This document shows, in pieces, positions 1 through 5,373 of a DNA stretch of 5,373 nt (position 1 is the first letter of the stretch; every line of letters begins with the position of its first letter). This DNA is from an uncultured Verrucomicrobiota bacterium. Its GTDB lineage: Bacteria > Verrucomicrobiota > Verrucomicrobiia > Limisphaerales > UBA9464. Location of the stretch: NCBI GenBank assembly GCA_903925515.1, contig CAIYFP010000019.1, positions 1 through 5,373 of the forward strand. Direction: 5' to 3'. Below the pieces are notes generated by a model, which worked only from the letters and a program-made list of their open reading frames with translations, ran no database searches and had not been told where the DNA came from. The position numbers were made by a program, and so were the translations under genes.

Positions 1-1
1 C

Positions 2-637
2 ATCCTCGGCGCGCTCGCCATGCGCGGCATGATGATCTGGGCCGGGAGCGAGCTCGTTCAGCGCTTCCACTTCATCCTCTACCTGATGGGCGCATTCCTC
101 GTCTTCACCGGCGCCAAGATGGCCGTCGCCGGGGCCGACAACGACGGTGCCGCCCTCGGGGACCAACGCGTCGTGCGTCTCGCAAGGCGCTTCCTCCCCT
201 TCACCAACGCCTTCGATGGCGAACGCTTCGTCACCCGCATCGACGGCGCGCGGCGCTTCACGCCGCTTTTCCTCGTCCTCATCGTCGTCGAGACCACCGA
301 CGTCGTCTTCGCCCTCGACTCCATCCCCGCCATCTTCGGCATCACCTCCGAGCCCTTCCTCATCTTCACCTCCAACGTCTTCGCCATCCTGGGCCTGCGC
401 TCGCTCTACTTCGTCCTCGCCAGCGCCATGGGATACTTCCGTTACCTCAAGTACGGGCTGTCGCTCGTGCTCATCCTCATCGGCGCGAAGATGCTGGCCG
501 AGACATGGCTCAAGCGTTGGCTCGGCGATCACCTCACCAACGTCTCCCTCGCCGCCGTCATCGGCATCATCTTCCTGTCCATGGCCGCATCCATGGCCGT
601 TGCATGGCGCGAGTCCCGCGACGCCAAGCAGCCCTGA
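2..637 (+). CDS. TerC-family integral membrane protein, 5'-truncated by window edge
   Basis: This is the C-terminal part (211 residues visible) of a TerC/Alx-family inner-membrane protein. The frame is open at the left edge with family-like residues (ILGALAMRG) before the first internal ATG at 20, so the true start lies outside the window; TerC proteins of this type are usually around 300 residues or more. At least five hydrophobic segments are visible, including FHFILYLMGAFLVFTGAKM, a segment before and through VVETTDVVFALDSIPAIFG, then TSNVFAILGLRSLYFVLAS, YLKYGLSLVLILIGAKML and a final C-terminal helix. The conserved acidic residues of the second half-domain are E at 290-292, D at 299-301 and D at 317-319. 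Known for the family: implicated in Mn2+ export and metalation of secreted proteins, and historically in tellurite resistance. The specific substrate here is inferred only. The gene ends one base before recJ. Confidence 0.9.
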   Translation: MLGALAMRGMMIWAGSELVQRFHFILYLMGAFLVFTGAKMAVAGADNDGAALGDQRVVRLARRFLPFTNAFDGERFVTRIDGARRFTPLFLVLIVVETTDVVFALDSIPAIFGITSEPFLIFTSNVFAILGLRSLYFVLASAMGYFRYLKYGLSLVLILIGAKMLAETWLKRWLGDHLTNVSLAAVIGIIFLSMAASMAVAWRESRDAKQP

Positions 638-638
638 C

Positions 639-2348
639 ATGCGCTTCCGCTGGGACCTCGCACCCCAACGCCCCCTCGAGTCCCGGCTCCTGCGGGACGC
701 CCTGGGGGTTCGAGAACTGACCGCCGCCTGCCTCCTCGCCCGCGGCCTCGGTGACCCGGCCGACGCCGACGCCTTCCTCGCCCCCAAGCTCGCCCAGCTC
801 GCCGACCCCTTCCGGCTCCCGGCCATGGACGCCGCCGTCCAACGCCTCCTCAAGGCACGCGACCAACGTCAAAACATCACCCTCTTCGGCGACTACGACG
901 TCGATGGCGTCACCTCCGTCGCGCTTCTCTCCACGTTCCTCTCCGACCTCGGCTGGTCCGTCGCCGCCTACTTGCCAGACCGCTTCAAGGAGGGATACGG
1001 CCTCACCATGGCCGCCGCCCAAAACTGCCATGCCACCATGCCCGCGCCCCTCCTCCTCGCGGTCGATTGCGGCTCCACCGCGCGCGAGCCCGTGCGATGG
1101 CTCGCAGAGCAAGGCGTCGATGTCCTGGTCCTCGACCACCATCAACCCGGCGACTCCCCCGCATGCCCGGTCGCCATGGTCAACCCCCAGCTGGGCCAGC
1201 ACGACCACGAGCTCTGCTCGGCAGGCCTTGCCTTCAAGCTCGCACACGCCCTCCTCAAGGCCGGACGCCTCCTCCAGCTCCATGGTTTCCTGTCCTACGA
1301 CCTCCGCCCCCTCCTCGACCTCGTCGCGCTCGGCACCGTCGCCGACCTCGTCCCCCTCGTCCGCGAGAACCGCATCCTCGCCACGGCCGGCATCCAACGC
1401 CTCCGTTCCACCCAACGCCCCGGCCTCGTTGCCCTCAAGCAAGTCGCCGCCGTCCCCGATGACGTCCGAGTCGATCACATCGGCTTCCAGCTCGGCCCCC
1501 GCCTCAACGCGGCGGGCCGCCTCGACTCCGCACGCCGCGCCCTCGACCTCCTCCTCGCACCCAACGAGGCCGCCGCCACCCCGCTCGCCATGGACCTCGA
1601 CCTCCACAACCGCGAACGCCAGGCCATCGAACGTACCATGGCCGACGACGCCATCGCCATGGTCCGCTCCCGGTTCAAGCCGGCTTCCGACTATGTCATC
1701 GTCGAGGGCCACCTGCTCTGGCACGTCGGCGTCGTCGGCATCGTCGCCTCCCGTGTCCTGCGCGAGTTCCACCGGCCCTCCCTCATCATCGGTGGAGATG
1801 GCGACGCATGGCGCGGCTCGGGCCGCAGCATCCCCGGGTTCGACCTCGCCGCCGCACTGCGTGCCTGCGACGACCTCCTCCTCAAGCACGGCGGCCATGC
1901 CATGGCGGCCGGCGTCACCGTTGCACCCGCCCAAATCGACGCCCTCCGCGATCGCCTCAACCGAATCGCCCGCGCCTCCCTGCACGCAGACCTCCTTGTC
2001 CCGGCGCTCCGCATCGATGCATCCGTCTCCCTCCATGACCTCGACATCGACGCCGTCGAGGAACTCGCCCGACTCGGGCCCTTCGGCCAAGGCAATCCCC
2101 CGGTCCACCTGAAGGTCCCCGGCCTTCGCCATGCACGCCCGCCCCAGAGGATCGGCAAGCAACAGCAACACTGGCGCCTTTCCGTCACCGACGGCCATGC
2201 CACCGCCGACTGCCTCTGGTGGAACGCCGCCGGCCAACCCGTTCCCACCGCCGGGTTCGACCTCGCCGCCGTGCCATCCATCCATGAGTTCAATGGCCGC
2301 CGCTCCGTCCAGCTCAAGCTCCTCGACTGGCACGCCTCAGCCTCATGA
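639..2348 (+). CDS. recJ: Single-stranded-DNA-specific exonuclease RecJ (DHH/DHHA1 family)
   Basis: Predicted 569 residues, the usual RecJ length. RecJ degrades single-stranded DNA 5' to 3' in the cytoplasm, using divalent metal (Mn2+/Mg2+), in RecF-pathway recombination, mismatch repair and base-excision repair. The DHH phosphoesterase motifs are all present: motif I FGDYDVDG (D85, D87, D89), motif II DCG (D143), motif III DHH (D166-H168) and motif IV GTVADLVP (D236). GPRLNAAGRL follows at 286-295. The DHHA1 domain has GGHAMAAG at 418-425, and the C-terminal OB-fold part starts near LGPFGQGNP. The start is the ATG at 639: the open frame extends far upstream, but that part lies opposite terC codons and reads as Ser/Pro-rich nonsense, whereas MRFRWDL is a RecJ-like N-terminus. 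There is no clear Shine-Dalgarno sequence. The one-base spacing after the terC stop suggests translational coupling. All catalytic residues look intact. Confidence 0.96.
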   Translation: MRFRWDLAPQRPLESRLLRDALGVRELTAACLLARGLGDPADADAFLAPKLAQLADPFRLPAMDAAVQRLLKARDQRQNITLFGDYDVDGVTSVALLSTFLSDLGWSVAAYLPDRFKEGYGLTMAAAQNCHATMPAPLLLAVDCGSTAREPVRWLAEQGVDVLVLDHHQPGDSPACPVAMVNPQLGQHDHELCSAGLAFKLAHALLKAGRLLQLHGFLSYDLRPLLDLVALGTVADLVPLVRENRILATAGIQRLRSTQRPGLVALKQVAAVPDDVRVDHIGFQLGPRLNAAGRLDSARRALDLLLAPNEAAATPLAMDLDLHNRERQAIERTMADDAIAMVRSRFKPASDYVIVEGHLLWHVGVVGIVASRVLREFHRPSLIIGGDGDAWRGSGRSIPGFDLAAALRACDDLLLKHGGHAMAAGVTVAPAQIDALRDRLNRIARASLHADLLVPALRIDASVSLHDLDIDAVEELARLGPFGQGNPPVHLKVPGLRHARPPQRIGKQQQHWRLSVTDGHATADCLWWNAAGQPVPTAGFDLAAVPSIHEFNGRRSVQLKLLDWHASAS

Positions 2349-2536
2349 CCGCCCTCGTGTCGCCCCACGGCCTGCATCCCTCGCTCGCCCCGCGCCCCCG
2401 GGAACCGATCAGCCCGCCGCCATCTCCCGGAAACGGATGCCGCTCCGGTCATGGCCCGTCCTGATGCCCAGACGCGGCGGGAACGTTGCCCCTGCTTGCT
2501 GGAGGCGCGCCGGGGCGCGCCCGGAACCGTGCCGGC
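2349..2536. other. Convergent intergenic region between recJ and peroxiredoxin gene
   Basis: This 188-base gap separates the 3' ends of recJ (plus) and the peroxiredoxin gene (minus). No open frame in it resembles a known protein. It contains a GC-rich hairpin near the peroxiredoxin end, and a weak 5-bp inverted repeat (CCGGA at 2427-2431, TCCGG at 2444-2448). GGAACCG occurs twice (2401-2407 and 2523-2529), with similar GGAAACGG and GGAACG between. These may be chance in such GC-rich sequence. I see no T-run that would make a textbook intrinsic terminator in either direction. Confidence 0.6.
2504..2521. terminator. GC-rich hairpin, possible bidirectional terminator
   Basis: The palindrome GGCGCGCC occurs twice, at 2504-2511 and 2514-2521, separated by GG. 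The pair can fold into a stem of about 7 G/C pairs (2504-2510 with 2515-2521) with a 4-base loop. It lies 15 bases past the peroxiredoxin stop codon, between convergent genes, where terminators are expected. Against this, neither strand has a following T-run, so it could be a transcript-end stabilising structure or simply GC-rich sequence. Confidence 0.35.
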
Positions 2537-3142
2537 CTACTGCAACGCCTCGTACACCTTGCCCACCATGTCCTTGCCGGGCTTCAGCGTCTTGCCACCC
2601 GGCGTCCACTTCGCCGGACAGGCCTCCGACGGATGCGCCGCAAGGTACACGCTCGCCTCCGTCTTCCTCAGCAGCTCGTCGGCGTTCCGGCCCACGTTGT
2701 AGAAGTTGACCTCGCTCGCCACCAGCAACCCGGCCGGGTTGATCAGGAACGTGCCCCGCAACGCAAGGCCCGTGTTCTCGTCGTAAACCCCCATCAACCG
2801 CGACACCCTTCCCGTCGGGTCCGCCGCCATCGTGTACTTCACCCCCGCCAGCAACTTCTCGGCTTGCAACCACGCGAGGTGCGAGAACTTCGTGTCCGTC
2901 GAGATCCCCACGACCTCGGCGCCCAACGCCTTCAGCCCCTCATGCTTCGCCGCAAGGTCCGCCAGCTCCGTCGGGCACACAAACGTGAAGTCCGCCGGGT
3001 AGAACACGAGGATCGTCCAGCGCCCCGACGCCTGCGTCGCCGCAAGGGAAAAGGTCCCGAAGTCACCCCTCACGGGATCGTAGGTTTCCAACTCGAACGC
3101 AGGCACCACTTGTCCCACGCGCACCGAACTCACGTCGTTCAT
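2537..3142 (-). CDS. Typical 2-Cys peroxiredoxin (AhpC/Prx1 family)
   Basis: Predicted 201 residues. Thiol peroxidase that reduces hydrogen peroxide and organic hydroperoxides in the cytoplasm; no reductase partner (AhpF, thioredoxin) is in view. The active-site loop is FYPADFTFVCPTEL, with P49, T53 and peroxidatic C56. R129 in LRGTF matches the conserved catalytic arginine. The resolving cysteine is C175 in EACPAKWTPG near the C-terminus, so this is the typical 2-Cys dimeric type. The downstream NVGRNADELLRK stretch is characteristic of AhpC-type proteins. I chose the ATG at 3142 because it begins a family-like N-terminus and has a purine-rich ribosome site 6 bases upstream. In-frame alternatives are the ATG at 3148 and a TTG at 3163 (208 residues). 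The gene is 102 bases downstream of the DUF5069 gene on the same strand. Its Val codons are nearly all GTG, unlike the plus-strand genes. Confidence 0.95.
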   Translation of the reverse strand: MNDVSSVRVGQVVPAFELETYDPVRGDFGTFSLAATQASGRWTILVFYPADFTFVCPTELADLAAKHEGLKALGAEVVGISTDTKFSHLAWLQAEKLLAGVKYTMAADPTGRVSRLMGVYDENTGLALRGTFLINPAGLLVASEVNFYNVGRNADELLRKTEASVYLAAHPSEACPAKWTPGGKTLKPGKDMVGKVYEALQ

Positions 3143-3148
3143 GGTCAT

Positions 3149-3159
3149 TCTCTTCTTCC
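3149..3159 (-). promoter_or_regulatory. Ribosome binding site deciding the peroxiredoxin start
   Basis: On the minus strand this reads GGAAGAAGAGA, a purine-rich stretch ending 6 bases before the ATG at 3142. It directly abuts the ATG at 3148, too close for normal use, and it lies inside the reading frame that would follow the TTG at 3163. It therefore favours 3142 as the main start. Confidence 0.55.
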
Positions 3160-3170
3160 GCAATGATTGG

Positions 3171-3226
3171 TTCGCTCGGCCCCCGCATCCCGCGCGGGCC
3201 GCCCCATCCCTAGCAGCATTCGCTCG
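3171..3226. repeat. Pair of 8-bp direct repeats upstream of the peroxiredoxin gene
   Basis: TTCGCTCG occurs at 3171-3178 and again at 3219-3226 (CGAGCGAA on the coding strand of the peroxiredoxin gene), 48 bases apart, in the gap between the DUF5069 stop and the peroxiredoxin start. They could be half-sites for a regulator, but two 8-mers in a short GC-rich gap may be coincidence. No convincing -35/-10 pair was seen nearby. Confidence 0.3.
3178..3200. repeat. GC-rich imperfect inverted repeat in the peroxiredoxin leader
   Basis: GGCCCCCGC (3178-3186) can pair with GCGGGCC (3194-3200) if two C residues bulge out. An alternative perfect 10-bp palindrome CCCGCGCGGG sits at 3189-3198. The element lies 45-67 bases past the DUF5069 stop and 36-58 bases before the peroxiredoxin start. 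It could be a weak terminator or processing structure between the two genes, or an untranslated-leader structure. Confidence 0.3.
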
Positions 3227-3244
3227 TTCGGCAAAGCCACGCCT

Positions 3245-3673
3245 TCAACCCCGCCTCTCGTCCGCGTCGATGTAGTCCACGAAGGCCTGGATGTCCGTGC
3301 GGTGCCCAAGCCCGGATTGCTGCTTCCGCATCTCCAGCCGCTCGCGCAGCGCCGGGTCCCCGTCTCGGCCATGGTTGAAGAGCTCGTCCCGGTGCGCCGC
3401 CTTCTCCCCGTCCGTCTTCCTCACGTTCGCCCCGACCCAGTCGCACACCTCGCCGTCCGTCACCGATCTCCGCACCACGTCCACCAGCGTCTCCGGGCTC
3501 ACCCCGGCGCGCTCGAACCAAAGCTTGTCGAAGCCCTTGTGCAGGAAGTTGCCTTGGTAGTCCGGATGAAGTCGCCCCGCGAGATGCAGGCGGATCTTGT
3601 CCACCAACCGCGGCAAGTATGCCCATCCGGCCATCGTCTCCTTCGGACTCCGCGGAAATATCACGTCGCTCAT
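3245..3673 (-). CDS. DUF5069 domain-containing protein of unknown function
   Basis: Predicted 142 residues, cytoplasmic, with no signal peptide or membrane segment. I recognise the DUF5069 family from its N-terminal half: MSDVIFPRSP, then GWAYLPRLVDKIRLHLAG (16-33) and RLHPDYQGNF (34-43), followed by KGFDKLWFERAGVS and the SVTDGEVCDWV segment (70-80). The C-terminal third is charged (RERLEMRKQQ) and ends in DYIDADERRG. The biochemical role of the family is unknown to me. No catalytic motif is obvious, though D39 and Y40, W52, D73 and the CDW motif (77-79) look conserved. Start choice: the ATG at 3673 has GGTGGAGG just upstream. The open frame continues to 4627, but that extension is antisense to dnaX and is not protein-like. 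The gene is divergent from dnaX (90-base gap) and lies 102 bases upstream of the peroxiredoxin gene, with which it may be co-transcribed. Confidence 0.85.
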   Translation of the reverse strand: MSDVIFPRSPKETMAGWAYLPRLVDKIRLHLAGRLHPDYQGNFLHKGFDKLWFERAGVSPETLVDVVRRSVTDGEVCDWVGANVRKTDGEKAAHRDELFNHGRDGDPALRERLEMRKQQSGLGHRTDIQAFVDYIDADERRG

Positions 3674-3763
3674 GCCCTCCACCCTGCCCAGCCCCCTCCC
3701 GGCCTGCACGCCCGTTTTGCAGGCTCGCCTCCCCCATCCCCGTTGCCCCATGCTCCCCGCGAC
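3674..3763. promoter_or_regulatory. Divergent intergenic region, presumed promoters for DUF5069 gene and dnaX
   Basis: This 90-base gap lies between two genes transcribed away from each other, so it should carry both promoters. It is extremely C-rich on the plus strand and I see no good -10/-35 match either way. The DUF5069 side ends in GGTGGAGGGC before its ATG. The dnaX side (CCCCGCGAC before its ATG) lacks any Shine-Dalgarno-like sequence. The one clear structure is the inverted repeat at 3702-3724. Confidence 0.45.
3702..3724. repeat. 7+7 bp perfect inverted repeat, candidate operator
   Basis: GCCTGCA (3702-3708) is followed after 9 bases by its exact reverse complement TGCAGGC (3718-3724). 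The repeat sits 29-51 bases upstream of the DUF5069 start and 40-62 bases upstream of the dnaX start, a position fitting an operator that could serve one or both genes. The spacer contains the only TTTT run of the gap. The protein that might bind it is unknown. Confidence 0.4.
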
Positions 3764-5373
3764 ATGTCCTACCAGGTCATCGCCCGCAAGTACCGCCCCC
3801 AGCGATTCGCCGACGTCGTCGGGCAAGAACACGTCACCACCACCCTTGCCAACGCCATCGTCTCCGGCCGCATTGCCCATGCCTACCTCTTCTGCGGACC
3901 CCGCGGCACCGGCAAGACCACCCTCGCCCGCATCTTCGCAAAATGCCTCAACTGCACCGGCGGGCCCCTTCCTGACTTCCCGGAGGACGACCCGCGCGCC
4001 GCCGAGATCGCCGAGGGCCGCTCCCTCGACGTCCTCGAAATCGACGGCGCATCCAACAACGGCGTCGAACAGGTCCGCGAGCTCCGCGAGACCGCACGCT
4101 TCGCCCCCGCCAACAGCCCGTTCAAGATCTACATCATCGACGAGGTCCACATGCTCTCGCCGGCGGCCTTCAACGCCCTCCTCAAGACCCTCGAGGAACC
4201 CCCCGCCCACGTGAAGTTCCTCTTCGCGACCACCGACCCCGAAAAGGTCCTCCCCACCATCCTTTCCCGCTGCCAACGCTTCGACCTCCGCCGCATCCCC
4301 TCCGCGCTCATCGTCGCCCAACTCGCGCGCATCGCCGCCGCCGAGGGCGTGGATGCCGAGCCCGCCGCCCTCGACGCCATCGCCCGCGGAGCAGACGGGG
4401 GCATGCGCGACGCCCAGTCCACCCTCGACCAGCTCATCAGCTTCTGCGGCAGGCGCCTCGTCGAGGCCGACGTCCTTTCCATGTTCGGCCTCGCGGGCCG
4501 CGCCCAGCTCCGCGCCGTCGCCGCTGCCATCCTTGCCTCCGACAGGGCCGCGGTCCTTCGAGAGCTCGACTCCCTCGCACGCGGCGGCAAGGACCTCGGA
4601 CGACTCCTCGGCGACCTCCTCGCCCACTTCCGCAACATTCTCCTCTGGGTCGTCTCCCGGGGCGACCGGTCCCTCGTCGAGGCCAGCGAGGCCGACCTCG
4701 AAGCCATCGCCACCCAGTCGGCAGGCATCGACGCCGACATACTCACCCGCATCCTCGACGTCCTCTCCACCGCCGAGGGGCGCCTCCGCGACGCCGCCTC
4801 CAAGCGCATCTTCCTAGAAGTCGCCCTCCTCAAGGCCGTCGGCGCACGCTCCGCCTCCAGCCTTGATGCCGTCCTCCGCCAATTGAAGGCGTTCCGGGAA
4901 GGCTTGCCCGCCACCATCACCCCGCAGGCATCCCCTGCCCCCGTTGCCCACCATGCACCGGCATCCCCGGCCTCCACCGCCCTGCTCTCCCAACACCCCC
5001 TGCCGCCCACCCCAAGCCCCCAGCCCTTCTCCCAATCCACCCAAGTCCAGCCGCAGCCCCAGCCTCGCGCAGCCGCCCTTGCCCTGCCCGACGTATGGCA
5101 GGCCCTCCTCTCCTCCCTCACGCCCGACGATGGCCTCCTCGCGGCAAGCCTTGGCCAGTGTTCCCCTGTCTCGCTCGACCGCGGCACCCTCCGCATCCGA
5201 CATCCCGACGGCGTCATGCTTGGCAGCCCGGGCAGCATCAACACCCTCAAGGCCCGCCTCCTGAAGGCCACGGGCCATCCCCTTGGCGTCTCCTTTGAGG
5301 CCGCCCCCCCCATCCCGCAGCCCCGCACCACACCCGCATCCCAACCCAATCCTCCCCCGCCAACCAACCCCAC
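3764..5373 (+). CDS. dnaX: DNA polymerase III subunit gamma/tau (DnaX), 3'-truncated by window edge
   Basis: The frame runs 536 full codons with no stop and leaves the window open. DnaX is the AAA+ ATPase of the clamp loader, which loads the sliding clamp and ties together the replisome. MSYQVIARKYRPQRF is a classic DnaX start. Walker A is GPRGTGKTT (45-53, K51), Walker B is IIDEVH (D126, E127), sensor 1 is FATTDPEKV (T156, T157), the arginine finger is SRC (R169) and sensor 2 is GGMRDAQS (R215). All match E. coli numbering exactly. Of the E. coli zinc ligands C64, C73, C76 and C79, only C64 remains; the others are P73, D76 and A79. The collar domain follows, then a Pro/Gln/Ser-rich linker (about 386-436), a small C-terminal domain (about 439-513, with W445) and a second proline-rich tail. 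No Shine-Dalgarno sequence precedes the ATG. No A-rich slippery site for a gamma frameshift is seen within the window. Confidence 0.96.
   Translation, partial: MSYQVIARKYRPQRFADVVGQEHVTTTLANAIVSGRIAHAYLFCGPRGTGKTTLARIFAKCLNCTGGPLPDFPEDDPRAAEIAEGRSLDVLEIDGASNNGVEQVRELRETARFAPANSPFKIYIIDEVHMLSPAAFNALLKTLEEPPAHVKFLFATTDPEKVLPTILSRCQRFDLRRIPSALIVAQLARIAAAEGVDAEPAALDAIARGADGGMRDAQSTLDQLISFCGRRLVEADVLSMFGLAGRAQLRAVAAAILASDRAAVLRELDSLARGGKDLGRLLGDLLAHFRNILLWVVSRGDRSLVEASEADLEAIATQSAGIDADILTRILDVLSTAEGRLRDAASKRIFLEVALLKAVGARSASSLDAVLRQLKAFREGLPATITPQASPAPVAHHAPASPASTALLSQHPLPPTPSPQPFSQSTQVQPQPQPRAAALALPDVWQALLSSLTPDDGLLAASLGQCSPVSLDRGTLRIRHPDGVMLGSPGSINTLKARLLKATGHPLGVSFEAAPPIPQPRTTPASQPNPPPPTNP

Noticed and set aside
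147..638. Upstream extension of the recJ frame inside terC
   Set aside because: It reads as Ser/Pro low-complexity, overlaps the clear TerC coding frame and precedes a RecJ-like N-terminus at 639.
426..1905. Eleven CCATGG sites in about 1.5 kb (a twelfth at 3369)
   Set aside because: This looked like an over-represented motif, but nearly all are a Met codon after an NCC codon and before a G-starting codon in terC and recJ. Codon use explains them.
567..2333. A 588-codon open frame antisense to recJ
   Set aside because: It is in codon register with recJ. Because recJ codons mostly end in C, the antisense codons mostly begin with G (Val, Ala, Asp, Glu, Gly) and cannot be stops. The Glu/Gly/Val/Asp-rich translation has no recognisable domain.
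2451..2702. Short plus-strand open frames in the recJ/peroxiredoxin gap
   Set aside because: They run into the peroxiredoxin gene antisense, have no family resemblance and no ribosome site. They are stop-poor GC-rich sequence.
3200..3240. Possible minus-strand promoter for the peroxiredoxin gene (TTGCCG, 16 bases, TAGGGA)
   Set aside because: The -35-like half is acceptable, but the -10-like half matches the consensus at only its first two positions, so it is not supportable as a feature.
3674..4627. A 318-codon N-terminal extension of the DUF5069 frame, antisense to dnaX
   Set aside because: Same register effect as opposite recJ: the extension is Gly/Glu/Ala-rich and lies opposite the dnaX ATPase domain. 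The DUF5069 protein begins naturally at MSDV (3673) with a purine-rich ribosome site.
4129..5373. A long antisense open frame opposite the dnaX 3' half, and a second at 4814-5344
   Set aside because: Both are composition artefacts of GC-rich, stop-poor antisense reading; the translations are Arg/Ser/Ala- or Gly/Ala-rich without motifs, and dnaX on the plus strand carries the conserved motifs.
1..5373. Search for a novel defence, mobile or RNA-based system
   Set aside because: No transposase, integrase, toxin-antitoxin pair, nuclease-helicase cluster, array of spaced repeats, tRNA or structured RNA was found. All long protein-like frames are accounted for by five conserved genes.

Overview
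The window is roughly two-thirds G+C and densely coding. It holds five genes, two of them cut by the window edges, and no RNA gene, insertion sequence, CRISPR array or prophage trace. The content is chromosomal housekeeping. The combination of a DUF5069 protein, a typical 2-Cys peroxiredoxin of the 'FYPADFTFVCPTEL' type and a DnaX carrying the 'EIDGASNNGVEQVRELRE' stretch suggests a member of the Verrucomicrobiota or a related PVC lineage. That assignment rests on recalled family resemblance, not on a search.

Layout. (1) Bases 2-637, plus strand: the C-terminal two thirds of a TerC-family membrane protein, open at the left edge. (2) Bases 639-2348, plus strand: complete recJ, starting one base after the terC stop, so the two are probably translationally coupled. 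(3) Bases 2349-2536: a 188-base convergent gap with a GC-rich hairpin. (4) Bases 2537-3142, minus strand: a 2-Cys peroxiredoxin. (5) Bases 3245-3673, minus strand: a DUF5069 protein of unknown function, upstream of the peroxiredoxin and perhaps co-transcribed with it. (6) Bases 3674-3763: a 90-base divergent gap with a 7+7 inverted repeat. (7) Bases 3764-5373, plus strand: dnaX, the clamp-loader subunit of DNA polymerase III, running off the right edge.

How the genes relate. RecJ (5'-3' single-strand exonuclease in repair and recombination) and DnaX (replisome) are both DNA maintenance proteins. The peroxiredoxin handles peroxides. TerC-family proteins are linked to metal, especially Mn, export. 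There is no evidence of a dedicated multi-gene defence or biosynthetic system. I looked for one and did not find it.

Two points deserve a second look. First, DnaX aligns without gaps to E. coli numbering through residue 215, yet three of the four zinc-binding cysteines are replaced. Second, the plus strand is C-rich and G-poor across the whole window whichever strand is coding, so plus-strand genes use NNC codons while minus-strand genes use NNG codons. The second point also explains the very long antisense open frames opposite recJ and dnaX, which I regard as artefacts.
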